This document shows, piece by piece, positions 1 to 12,070 of a DNA stretch of 64,000 nucleotides. Source of the DNA: Xanthostigma xanthostigma (lineage: Eukaryota; Arthropoda; Insecta; Raphidioptera; Raphidiidae); NCBI GenBank assembly GCA_963575645.1, contig OY754471.1:35286401-35350400 (forward strand), read 5' to 3'. The translations under genes and the position numbers were made by a program. Each line of letters opens with the position of its first letter. The stretch's first letter is position 1. Under the pieces are notes generated by a model that saw nothing but the letters and a program-made list of their open reading frames with translations, did not search any database and was not told the DNA's origin.

Positions 1-350
1 TGAGCACGCTGCACGACACAGATTAAACGGATGAGAGGATTAACACCAAATTTGGGGAGGATGTTTAGCATGCAAATTTGAAGAATCCCAATTGTTTTTG
101 GAAAAATCGGCGCATTCGCGAAAGAGATATATATATATATAATGTTTTTTATATAATAAAGGTATCCTCTTCCTGACGGTTTATTCTATTTGTTTTTTCG
201 AGTTTTGTTAAAAATGTTTTTTTCTAAACTTTATAGTTTCGGAAATATCTTACAAATAAAAAAAATCAGCTGTTCTTTTGTTCTATAGATCTGTTAGAAA
301 GAAATTAGTTAAGCATGCTTTGGTTAATTTTTACATGACGGGATAACATA
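1..350 (+). repeat. Dispersed repeat, left part (split copy)
   Basis: This segment resembles 35530-35877 almost base for base over long stretches (for example 'cagctgttcttttgtt' and 'gttaagcatgctttg'). In the 35.5-kb copy the sequence continues for about 150 bases more, and that continuation reappears here only at about 2936-3080. The repeat was therefore split by the 361-2930 insertions. No coding potential is seen. Confidence 0.6.
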
Positions 351-360
351 TTATCTATAA

Positions 361-710
361 TCTATATATATATATAAAATAAAGTTCCTCCGCAGCGACT
401 GTCTGAACGCGATAAACTCAAAAACTACCGTACGGATTTTCATACGGTTTTCACTAATAGAAACAGCGATAAACGAGGAAGGGTTCTGTATACAATTTGA
501 TAATATTTTGTACAAAATGGCTAAACTATTTGTTTTGTTAAAAAAAAAAACTGTTTTCGTAATTCGTACGCTTATATGGCTAACGCTGGCCTAATCTTTA
601 GAGACACATCACAACAATGTACTTTTATAGTTCTGCTGTGTAGATGGGTAGGTCAATATAATATTTCCAGAGCAGTTTAGCACCCGGGTGAAATCGGAAC
701 GGGCCGCTAG
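361..710 (+). mobile_element. Non-autonomous Helitron
   Basis: It starts with TC directly after an A, ends with CTAG directly before a T, and has a short palindrome (cacccgggtg, 681-690) upstream of the 3' end. These are the hallmarks of insect Helitrons. At 350 bp it has no Rep/helicase ORF and is non-autonomous. A divergent relative in reverse orientation lies at about 48278-48675. Confidence 0.8.
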
Positions 711-831
711 TATATTATATAACTGTTCTATATAGATCCTGTATAGATTTAAAATAAGAATTATACTTATGCAATTTGAAATGACATTGTTAAAACTATT
801 ATGTAATTATTTTAACATTTTTGTATTGTAA

Positions 832-1086
832 AAAAATAAAATATTTTTAACAAAAAAATTGAACCGCACTAAAAAGTAAAAAATAATAATTATTGTTATT
901 TTGTGAGTCGGTGTCACATCGGAATTCGAAAGTAGCAATTTAAATCTTATATGTCTCTAGTTCTCGGAATAGATTTCATTTTGGCTGACACCGACTCCAA
1001 AAATAACAATAATTATTATTTTTCACTTTTTAGTGCAAATTTTTTGAAGTCGGTTCAATTTTTTTGTTAAAAATATTTTATTTTTC
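832..1086. mobile_element. Foldback MITE
   Basis: Arms of about 95-100 bases (832-927 and 984-1086) are reverse complements containing 'ttgaaccg' and 'aataataattattgttatt', around a loop of about 57 bases. No ORF. The sequence after the right arm (1087-1368) is another repeat ending in 'gaagtcggttaaaa'. Confidence 0.75.
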
Positions 1087-1370
1087 TTTTTTTAGTGTTA
1101 GATAAAGTATTGCAATGGGTAGGCCAATTAGTATGCGTGCCTTTGAAATTTGAGAGTTTCCCTCGATTTCCCCGGATTCCACCATCAGATCCTGACTTGG
1201 ATCCGATGGGACCACCTCGGAAGTGCACTCTTTCGAATAAAATTTTTTTTTTGAAAATCGGTCCACAATTGACGGAGAAATCGGTGAACATACATAAAAA
1301 AACAAAAAATATAAAAAAAAATTATACAGTCGAACATATCCTCCTTCTTTTTTGAAGTCGGTTAAAATTA
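1087..1370 (+). repeat. Repeat tail ending in gaagtcggtt
   Basis: It contains 'gggaccacctcggaagtgcac' type sequence and ends 'ttttttgaagtcggttaaaa'. Both recur in variant form at 2110-2470. I read it as the tail of an interspersed insect (typically lepidopteran) repeat. The short open frames across it on both strands show no protein similarity I recognise. Confidence 0.45.
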
Positions 1371-1509
1371 TATTCATTCAATATCAAATCTGATAGAATA
1401 AAGTTTAAGTTATTAAATATGAGTTTAATTTAAACACCATCAAATACATAAGACTACGCTAGGAAAATATCTATAACACGCGACTTTTGCACCATCTCGC
1501 GTATTTGAT

Positions 1510-2011
1510 TTTTTAAAAAACTTTTTAACAAAAAAATTAAACCGCCGAAAAACTGAAAAGCAAAAAATAATAAATCTTTTTATTTAACTAAGTTCTATCT
1601 AAGTAGTTGAACGTATGTGACAGTCTAATATATCTAAGTAATTTTGAGTCCGCGTCAACAATCCTTCGCCGGAAATCTCCGAGCGTTCACGAAATTAATG
1701 TCATCGACAGAGCAACCCGAACGGGCACACACTGAGGGCACACGTCTTTGCGAGTGGTCGTGTGGAGAGCACATGTTTGGAATGTTAATGTTTATCACTG
1801 GAGATTTCACGTATCATTGTTAATTTTATTTGGTTATTTCTTTTAGTGATCTTTGTTCATTGATTGTTTGACGCCGACTCAAAATTACTTAGATATATTA
1901 GACTGTCACATACGTTCAACTACTTAGATAGAACTTAGTTAAATAAAAAGATTTATTATTTTTTGCTTTTCAGTTTTTCGGCGGTTTAATTTTTTTGTTA
2001 AAAAGTTTTTA
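1510..2011. mobile_element. Foldback element with unique centre
   Basis: The arms at about 1510-1660 and 1868-2011 are reverse complements over about 145 bases, including 'gttctatctaagtagttgaa'. They flank a GC-richer, non-palindromic centre (1661-1867). The outer ends share 'tttttaacaaaaaaatt' with the 832-1086 element, so the two may be related. The centre has no recognisable ORF. Confidence 0.75.
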
Positions 2012-2049
2012 TTTTATAATTTTTTGTGGCTATATAATTTATAATTGTA

Positions 2050-2470
2050 ATACACAACTCAGCATGAAAATCTGTGAGTGAACATTAAATCACCCCTATT
2101 TTCCCACCCTTAGGGTAGGATTTTTTTTCCAAATTTATATGGGACCAACTTCGGGGTATACCCTTTCCAATAAAAAAAGAATTATCAAAATTGGACTACT
2201 CTGTAAAAAGTTATGTGTGGTCACACATTACAATCAGTGAGTGAACAATCAATCATACCCTGTTTCCTACCCTTAGGGTTGGAATTTTTTTACCAAATTT
2301 ATATGGGACCAACTTCGGGGTAGTCCCTTTCAAACAAAAAAATAATTATCAAAATCGGACTACTCTGTAAAAAGTTATGCGTGATCATACATAAATAAAA
2401 AAAAAAAAACAAAAAAAAAATATACGCGTCGACTTGAGAACCTCCTCCGTTTTTATTTTTCGTCGGTTAA
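2050..2470 (+). repeat. Two-copy tandem repeat with gtcggtt tail
   Basis: A block of about 165 bases ('cccacccttagggtagga', 'atgggaccaacttcgggg', 'ctctgtaaaaagttatg') occurs twice in direct orientation, at about 2060-2222 and 2226-2392. It is followed by an A-rich run and 'gagaacctcctccg...cgtcggttaaaaa'. It looks like a longer member of the family seen at 1087-1370. Non-coding. Confidence 0.6.
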
Positions 2471-2474
2471 AAAT

Positions 2475-2872
2475 TGGTTCAGTCAAAACTTACATACCTA
2501 TGGAACCAGCTTTATTCAATTATAAAATAATATTTACGCACAATGTCAGTAAAAAAACTATTTTTTGTTTCAAGATTTTTTAAATCTTATTTTTGTTAAC
2601 AAAATAAGATATTTTTCATGTATTTAATAATAAATAATAAGTAAATAAAATTTAATTACACTTGACGACGTACTGCTGCAATCCATTTTTTTCCTCTCTA
2701 ATTCATAAGAAAATCCATAAAAACGGTGGAATTGTAATTCTGGATTTTTAGTTGGTGTATTTTTACAACCAACAACACAGCCCTTCATAACTTTTTCCCA
2801 TTTTATTCAACAATTAATCCTTATTAAAATGCACGTATAACATAATATGACACTAAGGTTTTGACTGAACCA
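2475..2872. mobile_element. Short TIR element (MITE)
   Basis: The terminal inverted repeats TGGTTCAGTCAAAAC at 2475-2489 and 2858-2872 are exact reverse complements and enclose an AT-rich interior without an ORF. The superfamily is not assigned because no clear target duplication is visible. Confidence 0.6.
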
Positions 2873-2929
2873 GAATTTAAAAAAAAAAACACGAGAGGGC
2901 GCAAAGGTCGCGTGTCAAAAGATACTTTC

Positions 2930-3085
2930 CTAACGTATAACCATAAAAACGAGTAGCAAATACAATATTTAATCCTAGTCGTTACCCGAGTCGTCATACA
3001 CCAATTTTATTTTCTATATTATAATATTTCAAATGTTGATATTATTAAAGTTGGAATGGCCCCGCCGCCCAATTGACTGGATTTT
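2930..3085 (+). repeat. Dispersed repeat, right part (split copy)
   Basis: This matches 35885-36050 ('gttggaatggcc..cgccgcccaattg'), where it directly continues the sequence equivalent to 1-350. It is the far half of the repeat interrupted by the 361-2930 insertions. Confidence 0.5.
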
Positions 3086-3258
3086 TAACTTCCCGCTTTA
3101 AAAAAAAAAAAAAAAAATTTTTTTTTTTTTTCAAAAATCGGGAAGTTATTGGTTTCACCCCGATTTTCGAAAATTGAGTTTTCGCCAGATCTCGACGTTT
3201 TGAGGTCCTAGGAAGCTATTGAAACTATTTTGGCGATGATGTCCGTAGGGCTGTATGT

Positions 3259-3295
<37 letters not shown>

Positions 3296-4790
3296 AACCT
3301 TTTATATCTTTTGAACGGAGTGTCCGACTAAAACGCGGTTTGCGGCATCTGACGTGATCTTGGTGAACTTAGACTTCCTGAAAATTTGAAACGATTCGGC
3401 CCAAAAAATTTTGAGAAATCTTAAAAAAACAAGTTTCAAAAATTTTTAAAAATTTGTTTTTGTAAAAAATTTTCTAAACTACTAAACCGATTAATTCCAA
3501 AAACTAATCAGCTCTTCTCCTTAACAAACTGCCTCGATTTCCGCAAACTGCATCAAAATCGGTTCATTTGTTCACGAGAAACCGTGAACGAAAAAATCGT
3601 AAAAAAGTGTTTTTTTAAAATGACTCTTAACATTGTTATCAGATTGATTTTTTTGTAATAAATTACTTTCTTAAGCTAAAAAAACTGCGTCGATCGCCGC
3701 AAACCATATCAAAATTGGGTCATTTGTTCATGAGATAACGTGAACGAAAAATTAGGAAAAAAGTAATTTTTTAAAATTACTCGTAAAATTCTTATCAAAT
3801 CGATTTTTTTGTAATAATTTACTTTCTTAGGTTAAAAAAACTGCGTCGATTGCAGCAAACCGCATCAAAATCGGTTCATTTGTTGACGAGAAACCGTGAA
3901 CGAAAAAATCGTAAAAAAGTTTTTTTTAAAATGACTTAAAATTGTTATCAGATTGATTTTTTTGTAATAAATTACTTGCTTAAGCTAAAAAAACTGCGTC
4001 GATCGCCGCAAACCATATCAAAATTGGTTCATTTGTTCTTCAGATAACGTGAACGAAAAATTATGAAAAAAGAAATTTTTTAAAATTACTCGTAAAATTC
4101 TTATCAAATCGATTTTTTTGTAATAATTTACTTTCTTAGGTTAAAAAAACTGCGTCGATTGCAGCAAACCGCATCAAAATCGGCTCATTTGTTCACGAGA
4201 AACCGTGAACGAAAAAATCGTAAAAAAGTGTTTTTTTAAAATGACTCTTAAAATTGTTATCAGATTGATTTTTTTGTAATAAATTACTTTCTTAAGCTAA
4301 AAAAACTGCGTCGATCGCCGCAAACCATATCAAAATTGGTTCATTTGTTCATCAGATAACGTGAACGAAAAATTAGGAAAAAAGTAATTTTTGTAAAATT
4401 ACTCGTAAAATTCTTATCAAATCGATTTTTTTGTAATAATTTACTTTCTTAGGTTAAAAAAACTGCGTCGATTGCAGCAAACCGCATCAAAATCGGCTCA
4501 TTTGTTCACGAGATATCGTGAACGAAAAGTTTGTAAAAAAGTGTTTTTTTTTTAAATTGCTCGTAAAATTCCTATGAGATCGATTTTTCTGTATTAAATT
4601 ACTTTTTAAGGTTAAAAATTTGGTCGACTGCCGCAAATCGCATCAAAATCGGTTCATTTGTTCATGAGATAGCGTGAACGAAAATTTCGTAACAAAGTGT
4701 TTTTTTTGAGCTCGAAGAGCTAAAAAATAAACTTCTTGCTATATTTGATATATTTTTGAGCGTTTTGAGCTCGAAAATAGCGGGAAGTTA
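3086..4790 (+). mobile_element. 1.7-kb TIR element with internal tandem array
   Basis: The ends TAACTTCCCGCT (3086) and AGCGGGAAGTTA (4790) form inverted repeats. Inside are an A/T homopolymer tract, a (GT)n/(GTAT)n microsatellite at about 3258-3294, and from about 3480 to 4700 seven to eight degenerate units of about 155 bp. Each unit has 'actgcgtcgat', 'caaaatcggttcatttg' and 'gtgaacgaaaaa'. Alternate units resemble each other more closely, giving a dimer of about 310 bp. No ORF of note. Superfamily not assigned. Confidence 0.65.
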
Positions 4791-5652
4791 CAGGGATGGC
4801 CTGCAGGGTCAAACTACTTTTCAAATTTTTTTTTCTCATGATACATGGCGTTCCGTGACTGCTGCAACCACAAATAGTTTTAAATGGGCAACAGATAATA
4901 GTTGTAGGTGTAGTCTCGTCTAGAGGTATAGGCAAGATAATTGATAGCAAACAGATTGAGGATCACACATGCACAATATATAGCGTGGGTGTATGATTGT
5001 TGGTTAGACAAGCTTGAGGTAGGTCGTTCGTTACATACATTTCAGACCACTGCTGGTGGCGTGGTGCGGTGATACATCTGCTACAAACTTATAGCTATAC
5101 ACAACACTGAACGCACACACACACAGACATAAATTAAAACTTCCCTCGGGCGTACGGATGCTTAATTAAGTGTTCTCTTAGCTGGGGCCCCTTTCATCTC
5201 ACCCCGCTGCTTAATGCCTCACCTGTCCCGCGGCTCGGTCTGTTTCGATTGCAGGTATGGAACACGTTCAACGCTTTCCGTACGCGATGCTTTTGGAACT
5301 TCGATAGGTAGTCACGTTAAAACACAAACAACACCAATCATGTCTACCTTATCGAGGAAAAGCCGCACCTTTTAACAATCAAGTACCTATACCTACTGCT
5401 ACGAACGTACTTCATTCAACTTTCTTATCTTTGTATTCTTTCATTTTCATTGCTAATAATTTCTCATTTGAGTCAACATTCTTGATATGCGGTCTTACCT
5501 TCATTAAATGCTTTAATTATTTATTATTTACACAACTATATTAACTTTCATCACGTTATTGCCGGCTTTGACAAAAACTTTTCCTACTCGATCGCAGCAG
5601 TGTCATCTAACAGATATTATTGGTATAGCGTAAAAATATCTTAACTTTAAAT
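4791..5652. other. Unique-looking intergenic segment
   Basis: No gene is recognised. It includes a GC-richer patch (about 5140-5300) with a splice-acceptor-like 'tttcgattgcag' at 5254. No coding similarity supports an exon there. Confidence 0.3.
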
Positions 5653-5846
5653 CAGACATGTCAAACTCATATGATACTGCGGGCCACATTATATATTTTG
5701 TACTAAGTTGGGGGCCGCATGTTTTCATTTTAAAAAATTTTAATAAAATACGATTGTTAGAATGATTACATTATTAGACTAATATTTTTTAACGTCTCGG
5801 CGGGCCGCAATCACTGTATTGGCGGGCCGCGTGTTTGACATCACTG
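5653..5846. mobile_element. hAT-type MITE
   Basis: The TIRs CAGACATGTCAAAC and GTTTGACATCACTG match in 12 of 14 positions. The flanking 8-mers ctttaaat (5645-5652) and ttttaaat (5847-5854) match in 7 of 8, as expected of a hAT insertion. The 194-bp interior holds repeated 'gcgggccgc' blocks and no ORF. Confidence 0.8.
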
Positions 5847-5854
5847 TTTTAAAT

Positions 5855-7549
5855 TAAACAGCCACTGATTTGAAGTACTGTTTTATGACTTCAGGCAATG
5901 GTTGCTTTAAAAGTGTTGGATGATTTTCTTGTCAATCACAGGCTGACCTCCAGCTTAAATAATACGATTAGACGAAATATTGAAATTACTGAATGTTACT
6001 TTTATTTATTATTAAACACAGCTGTGAAAAGCATTGAGCACTTTCATAAATGCTTGGCTTGTTCAAGCACTTCCATTTTAAAAAATACTTAGAAATATCG
6101 AGCACTTACTGAAGTGGTTAAATAATTAAGCATTAAGCATTTTAAAGTAACTTCCAACGTTGAATTATTATAAAATAAATTTTGGACATGACAATATTTC
6201 TAACTGATGGGAAAGTCTGAACTTAAACAAACAAGAAATTGATCTCTAACCTCAAACGAAATAAGAATTATAAATGGCAGACGAAATATGTTTTATTGAG
6301 ATTTGAAAGTGTTTGTTCAGCATTTAAAATGCTTATTAAGCATTTCAAATACTTGACAAGCTTGTTGAATACTTATTAAGTAATTTATGATGCTTACGTG
6401 CTTAATAAGTAGCAAATCTTTATGCAGGTGCTCTAAGCATCGAGCATTTGTTTTTTAAAATGCTTATAAGCACTAAGTTCTCAGCACTGCCCCAGCTCTG
6501 ATTAAAAATGATAAATCTGGGAAAAAAATTACTTTACCGTGCGACTCGTCATTGACCTGAAATTAGTCATTTTACGACCGGTATACATTCCTGAAAAGGT
6601 AGGAAAAAGAAGTTTATACACTCTGATGGCAGCGTTATCAGTCATAAATCTAATTTGTAATATCACATACCTATCTCTCCGTTTTATGTTATATTTCCTC
6701 TCGACATAATACTTGCGACAGATATATTTTTCACTCTGAAAAGCGTCCGAATGAGTATACCTATACTTTGTAGTACCAAGCATAATAATATTATAGCTGT
6801 AGCGCCTAGGGCAGTTACTTTAAAGGTGACTACCATGTAATATGTAAAGAATTTATTGGATTTCGGTATTTATCAAAGGAAGGAGCAATTTTGGATTTCG
6901 GAATTAATTAATTAATGGATAATATTGCTTAATATTAAATATATGTATTATAATGTCTATATCGTTATGGGTATTTTATACGATAGATTATTTACATTAT
7001 AATTATTGACTAATTGTTTTGTCTGTAGTACGACTGTACAATTAATTTGGAAAGGAATCCCAGATTTTTGTTTTATTTAAGATTATAACAAAAGTAGGCT
7101 GTAACAGCTGATCAATTAAAAAGTTTTGGGGAATTCGAGTTTTATTTTTTTAACTTTTGTTGTCTAATTTAACAGATTTGCAATGATAGATTGTATACGT
7201 ATGCTCATTTGCATAAAGCATTGTCAGAAAATCTGATTTAACAATTTGACCTTAGATTTTTTTATTAAACAAACACAAATAAAAAAAATGTGCATCGGCT
7301 TATGCCACTAGCACTGTTTATATGGTATAATAATTAAAAATATAATATGTTAATCTATAGATAATATTTAAGATGTTAGTACTTTTATTTTTTTTTTAAT
7401 GACCTTAGATTGTGAATACACATATTTCTCCAAATGAAAAGCATTGTAGAGTTTCAAATTGATCCTGCTCCAAAAATAATTAATTAATTGTATGATTGAA
7501 ATGACATTTTTCATAAACTGTGTATTTAATAATAAATTATTATTTTTTT
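5855..7549. other. Intergenic, AT-rich; AAGCATTT-rich patch
   Basis: No gene is supported. About 6050-6500 is packed with short direct and inverted copies of 'aagcattt/aaatgctt' and ends in 'agcactgccccagctctg', which resembles a decayed hAT terminus. The remaining sequence is AT-rich with no recognisable structure. Confidence 0.35.
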
Positions 7550-7970
7550 TTAACCATTTATATTAGCTGTCAAAAATATTAAAATAAGACTGTTTATAAA
7601 AATTAAACTATACTGAACACATATTTCAGTGAATTTAAATAGGGTTCTAGTCTGATAGTAAACAAAGTGAATAAAATATAACGCAAGGCAATCCAACCAA
7701 AATTGCGATCTGTAGAGCTCGGACGTACATACGTACAGACCAACCGACAACTGCTGTTCGTAATTTTCAATTACAATTTTAGTAGTATTTATGAACTCGA
7801 ATGTATTTAAAAATGGTTCTGTCTTTTACATCAGAATCTCCTTTTTTCAAAAAGCTTTAATTTGAATGGATTTCGTATAAAATTAACTTAGATATAACTT
7901 CTAATATGAACGAAAGTCAGTAGTCTGTTAGCGATATGTGCAACATTATCTATGCTATATAATATTATTT
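7550..7970. repeat. Dispersed repeat (copies at 27.7 and 35.2 kb)
   Basis: 7555-7750 parallels 27690-27900 ('tattagctgtcaaaaata', 'agggttctagtctgata', 'tgtagagctcgga'). 7785-7935 is the reverse complement of about 35190-35345 ('aaagctttttgaaaagaggag', there on the + strand). It is a dispersed repeat, not a gene. Confidence 0.55.
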
Positions 7971-7976
7971 GCACAA

Positions 7977-8196
7977 ATATTATAAAGAGCTAAAGTTTGT
8001 AAGTTTAGATGTAGGAAACTACTCATCCGATTTCACATTTTTTTCACCAATATTTAGAATAGACCGTCAGGGTGGACATATTGTCGCGTTAAAATAAAAA
8101 TGATTTTTGAAGAGACTAATTTTTTAACGTAAGTCGATGAAAAAACGGTGACAATCTACAAATTCGGGCGAAGCCATACCGCGCCGCTATATCATG
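7977..8196 (+). mobile_element. Degenerate Helitron-like fragment
   Basis: It begins with 'tattataaagagctaaagtttg' and ends near 'gcgaagccataccgcgccgct'. This is the layout of other Helitron tails here, but with the terminal CTAG lost. No ORF. Confidence 0.4.
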
Positions 8197-8351
8197 TACT
8201 ACGCAAAATATAACATTGCTGTAAACATTTTTTGAGCACAATTTTGGAATGTTACGCGCACACACGATTTTCTGTCTAATTTTTATTGTTTATGAGTGCA
8301 TTCTAATTTCTAATGTAGCTCAGTCGTCAATTCACCAACGTCCCCCAACAC

Positions 8352-8597
8352 TAGTGTTGCCAACTTTGAAAATCGGTTTTCGGGATTCTATAAAAAATAA
8401 TCGGAACTGGCAATGAAAATTCGGGACAACTAGAAAACTGCGTGAACGGCGGCCAAAATAATAAATTTTGTTGGCGTGAGCTTTTAAATTTTAAACTGGT
8501 AGATGATGAAAAATCGAAACAAATGGCGTTCCGCTAGCCCCTTCGTCGGGTATGAATTCGGGACATCCCGATTAAATCGGGACAGTTGGCAGCCCTG
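8352..8597. mobile_element. hAT-type MITE with perfect 8-bp TSD
   Basis: The target duplication CCCAACAC is identical at 8344-8351 and 8598-8605. The TIRs TAGTGTTGCCAACT and AGTTGGCAGCCCTG share GCCAACT and neighbouring bases. The 246-bp interior carries 'gggacatcccgattaaatcgggac'-like short palindromes. The small frame at 8503-8685 runs out of the element and is not a gene. Confidence 0.85.
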
Positions 8598-8605
8598 CCC
8601 AACAC

Positions 8606-9520
8606 CCTCAAACGCGACATTAAATAACATTATTTACATTGTCGTTTCAAGTAAATATTTAATTTTTACTTTAGAATTGTTTTAATAATTCCTCGAAAAT
8701 TGTGTTCGATTTTGTAATTTTTCTAAATCAATTATCATCACTTTTTGGAATGTCTTCAGGCGTCTTTCTATATGGGTCAGATAAAACCACATTATGGTCA
8801 ATTTACATTTTTTTAATACCATTGCTAAGTGCTCACTGAAGTCATACAGGCCTTTCTCTGCTCAAATCCGGTTCTGCAGGTTATAACTTATAAAGTGCCT
8901 AAACTTATATTTTTATATGATTATTAATGGTCGTAATAATGTACGTATTAAATTGTGATATGAAATACATACATAAGTACCTACATTTTGAACTTTGAAC
9001 AATAATAATAAGTATATATATAGTTCTTTGTGTTCAGCGTTCCCATGTCCGTCAGTGAATGACGTCACGTAATCGAGGGCCCCTATTTAAATGTCTAATG
9101 TCATTCATGTCAAACTTCACTTTCAATTTATTTTAAATGCACACCAGTTGTAGCATTAGCCATTGTCGTGCTTAGAATAAAAAGTACACTATGAATTGTA
9201 TAAGTTTACAGTGCAATTCCAATAAGTTGTTTACTTTAGTATTACTGTTGTAAACGTACCAACCGCTGAAACATATTGTCGTCATTAGACAAATAGGAAA
9301 ATCTCAACATTAGCAGCAGTAGAGATCCATTCAAAAACAAAAGAAAGAGACCTACTTCATGTTGAGGTATTCCGATTTGTTTTCTTCATTTTGTTTTTTT
9401 TTTGTGCAGTCGGGTTTCTTGTTATTTTTTTAAATAATTAATTTTTATTTTCTCCCTTTTTTACCCAATCGAGCTCTTAAGAAATTTTTTTTGTAGTTTG
9501 TGTCAAAATGGTAGCATAAC
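8606..9520. other. Intergenic segment
   Basis: No gene is recognised. A TGACGTCAC (CRE-like) motif lies at about 9060 in a slightly GC-richer patch with 'gtccgtcagtgaatg', a possible Inr. There is no downstream coding evidence for a promoter. Confidence 0.3.
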
Positions 9521-10247
9521 TAACGTGACCATTTTTTTCCTCATAGCAAGGGCGTAGATAAGTGGGGGGTAAAGGGGTTAATTACCCCCCCCCCCCGATC
9601 ATAATTATAAAAAATAAAATTGAATTTAATACGAATAAAAAAATATAATTTAGAAACAAATTGTAAAATTGGTTTGGAAATTAATATTTTTGTGACTATT
9701 CTTGCGTGATATTAAAACTTAAAAAAACATATACCCCCCCAGAAAAATAAAATATCTACGCCCTTGCCTCATAGCGGGACACCCTTAAATTTTATTGTTT
9801 TAAAAATAAAACGCATGTTTGTAATATAGTTATGAAATGTGAAATGATCAAAAATGTAAATAAAAACCATTAATTTTTTCCTCAGAGCGGGACACCCTTA
9901 AATTATTATTAATGTTAATTGAAATTGCATATCAGCAGAGTATATGAAGACTTTGGTAGTGAGACTGACTCAGGACCTGTCAAAACTGACTATAACCAAC
10001 GAATTTGTGCAAGCGTTAAAAATAATTTATCTACTTTTTGTAAACGTTTTGAATCTATCGTTTTTTTATGAAAGTATCGCTTTATTAGGTGCCGATTTTT
10101 AAGATAGTAGCTGTAGCATTGACTATGCACATGCGGGCGACAAGACTTGCTTGCTGCTACGTTTTTGTTTTGTCAAAGCGGGACATTTTTATATATTTTG
10201 GAGACAGCGGGACTGTCACGCTCAAAGCGAGACGGTAGGTCACGTTA
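9521..10247. mobile_element. TIR element hosting a nested hAT MITE
   Basis: The inverted ends TAACGTGACC (9521-9530) and GGTCACGTTA (10238-10247) are exact. 'cctcatagcgggacaccctt'-type blocks recur near 9770 and 9885. The element is interrupted by the hAT MITE at 9547-9766. No transposase remnant is seen. Confidence 0.65.
9547..9766. mobile_element. hAT-type MITE with perfect 8-bp TSD, nested
   Basis: The TIRs CAAGGGCGTAGAT and ATCTACGCCCTTG are perfect inverted repeats. The flanking CCTCATAG at 9539-9546 and 9767-9774 is a perfect 8-bp target duplication. It has C-tracts just inside both ends and an AT-rich core. It sits inside the 9521-10247 element and is therefore younger than it. Confidence 0.92.
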
Positions 10248-12070
10248 AGCATAAAAGTATTACAATATATATATTTGGAATTGACTATATATTAACTTTT
10301 AATTGATACCCATATTATAATAAAAATTGTTTTTTTTTCTGTCTTTTTTTTCCGCCGACGCCATATTTAAATATTATACCCTGGCGGCTGGCACTCTTAC
10401 AATTAACAACACCTCATATGTTAAAATCCACATCGCCGTTTAGACTTCAGAGCGTGCTAAAGAAATAGACACACATTCATACATACACTCGTAAAAGATT
10501 ACCCTCCTTCTGGGGCAGTCGGGTAGAAACATTGGTCAAACTCTGCCATCAAATTAATGTCAAGGAGAATCAAACTATTATATAAAATTCTTCATAGTAC
10601 CTATGTATTGTAACGAAACTGGTTACCAAAATTTAAAAAAAATATTATATTACACCACAAGGGCCGAGGGTATCATGGCGCGAAGGGCAAGGCTATCACA
10701 CTTTCGGTCAGTGTGGTGTATACTATTTTACTTCACACCTCGGTCGTAAGCACGCTTATTAAATACATTAATTAATTAATCCTTCATTAACTACATAAAA
10801 TCACAGATAAATTCCAAGCAAGAAGTTTTGAGGTTATACGTAAAAACACGAATGACAACTGTTCGCGACTATTAGCTAAAATATAATATAGGGTTGCTAT
10901 GGAAACGACATCTAAACAACAGTTGATTGGTTGTTTTTGCTTTACTGCCGCCCGAACGTACGATCTTCTCTCATTGGTACGTGTAATCCCACCAAGGAGT
11001 AAATGTTAGACTTCCTTGCCTTACAATTGATGCCGAAAGTATTCACTTTTGATCAATGTAAAACGAAAATATATATTCTGGAGACAATTCTTGATTTATC
11101 GGAAAATGTCATCTTTTATCCATCAGATAATATTTTGGTAATAAACTGACTGTTCGCACTAAGCCTGTGAAATCTGTTGCATTTCTATCAATAAATATTT
11201 TGACTAATATGATTGGTGTTTGACTTTTTTTTTACAAAAATTTCGGAAACATCAGAAACCCGGTTTGATTCTGGATAGTGTTGAATTGGAATTCCGCATC
11301 CACGTGTGTAATAATCCTGGCGTAAGATAATCCTGTCTATAAGCAAAAAGGCTCATATCAACACCTTTCATAAACTTAAATAATTTCAATCACTTTATAA
11401 TCCATAATTTTTTAACCACTCAAAATACATTTTCGTTTAGAATGGTTCTTACTTATTTGAATTTAACTGTACTGTCATTTTACATTAATTTTAGTAACAA
11501 GGTAACAATAAAGTTACCAGGCATTTGAAGAGGTTTTAAGACATTTTAGTTACGACTGTAAGAATGAAAGCATCCGAAATATCAAATAACAATAAATATT
11601 CTCAACAAAAGTGTAATAATTGTATTTAAAAATATACTATTTTGAATACTGATCGACATTTTCAAATTTTATATCTAGACCGGGCGCTAAGTATGCAAAA
11701 TGTGAGGACCTAATTCCACCAATGGATTTTAGTTGAAAATCGCTCAGAGATTAATTTCGGATCTTGCCGGTTCAATTTTTTTACCCCCCTGCTATTATTT
11801 GTAAAGGATATCGATGGAAGATTATACTATGAAGATATTCTAATGATGATCTTAGCCATAATTTATAGTTTATTCTAATGATAGAAGTGCAGATAATGGG
11901 TTGTTCAATGATATAGAAACAAAAATAACCAGTGGGAGTATATGCCCAAGTAATTCAAGAATTACAAGGCGCGAAATTTTACCCCGGTGTTTTGTTTGAA
12001 AATCGGTGTATATTTAACGTTCAGCACGGAATCGTTTTTTTAAAAACTCCACATTAGCCCCTTCTTGTTT
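10248..12070. other. Intergenic, no gene seen
   Basis: AT-rich sequence with no coding evidence. The sequence at 10652-10735 ('acaccacaagggcc...gtgtggtgta') is a short inverted structure. Its end resembles 34108-34125 and may be another MITE end. Confidence 0.3.

Noticed and set aside
1078-1377. Overlapping ORFs of 74-99 codons on both strands
   Set aside because: They fall in a gtcggtt-tailed repeat and adjoining foldback arm, with no protein family recognised.
5255-5307. Possible small exon (acceptor gattgcag, open frame to a GT)
   Set aside because: The donor (AG|GTAGTC) is weak, the length is not a multiple of 3, and no similarity or neighbouring exon was found.
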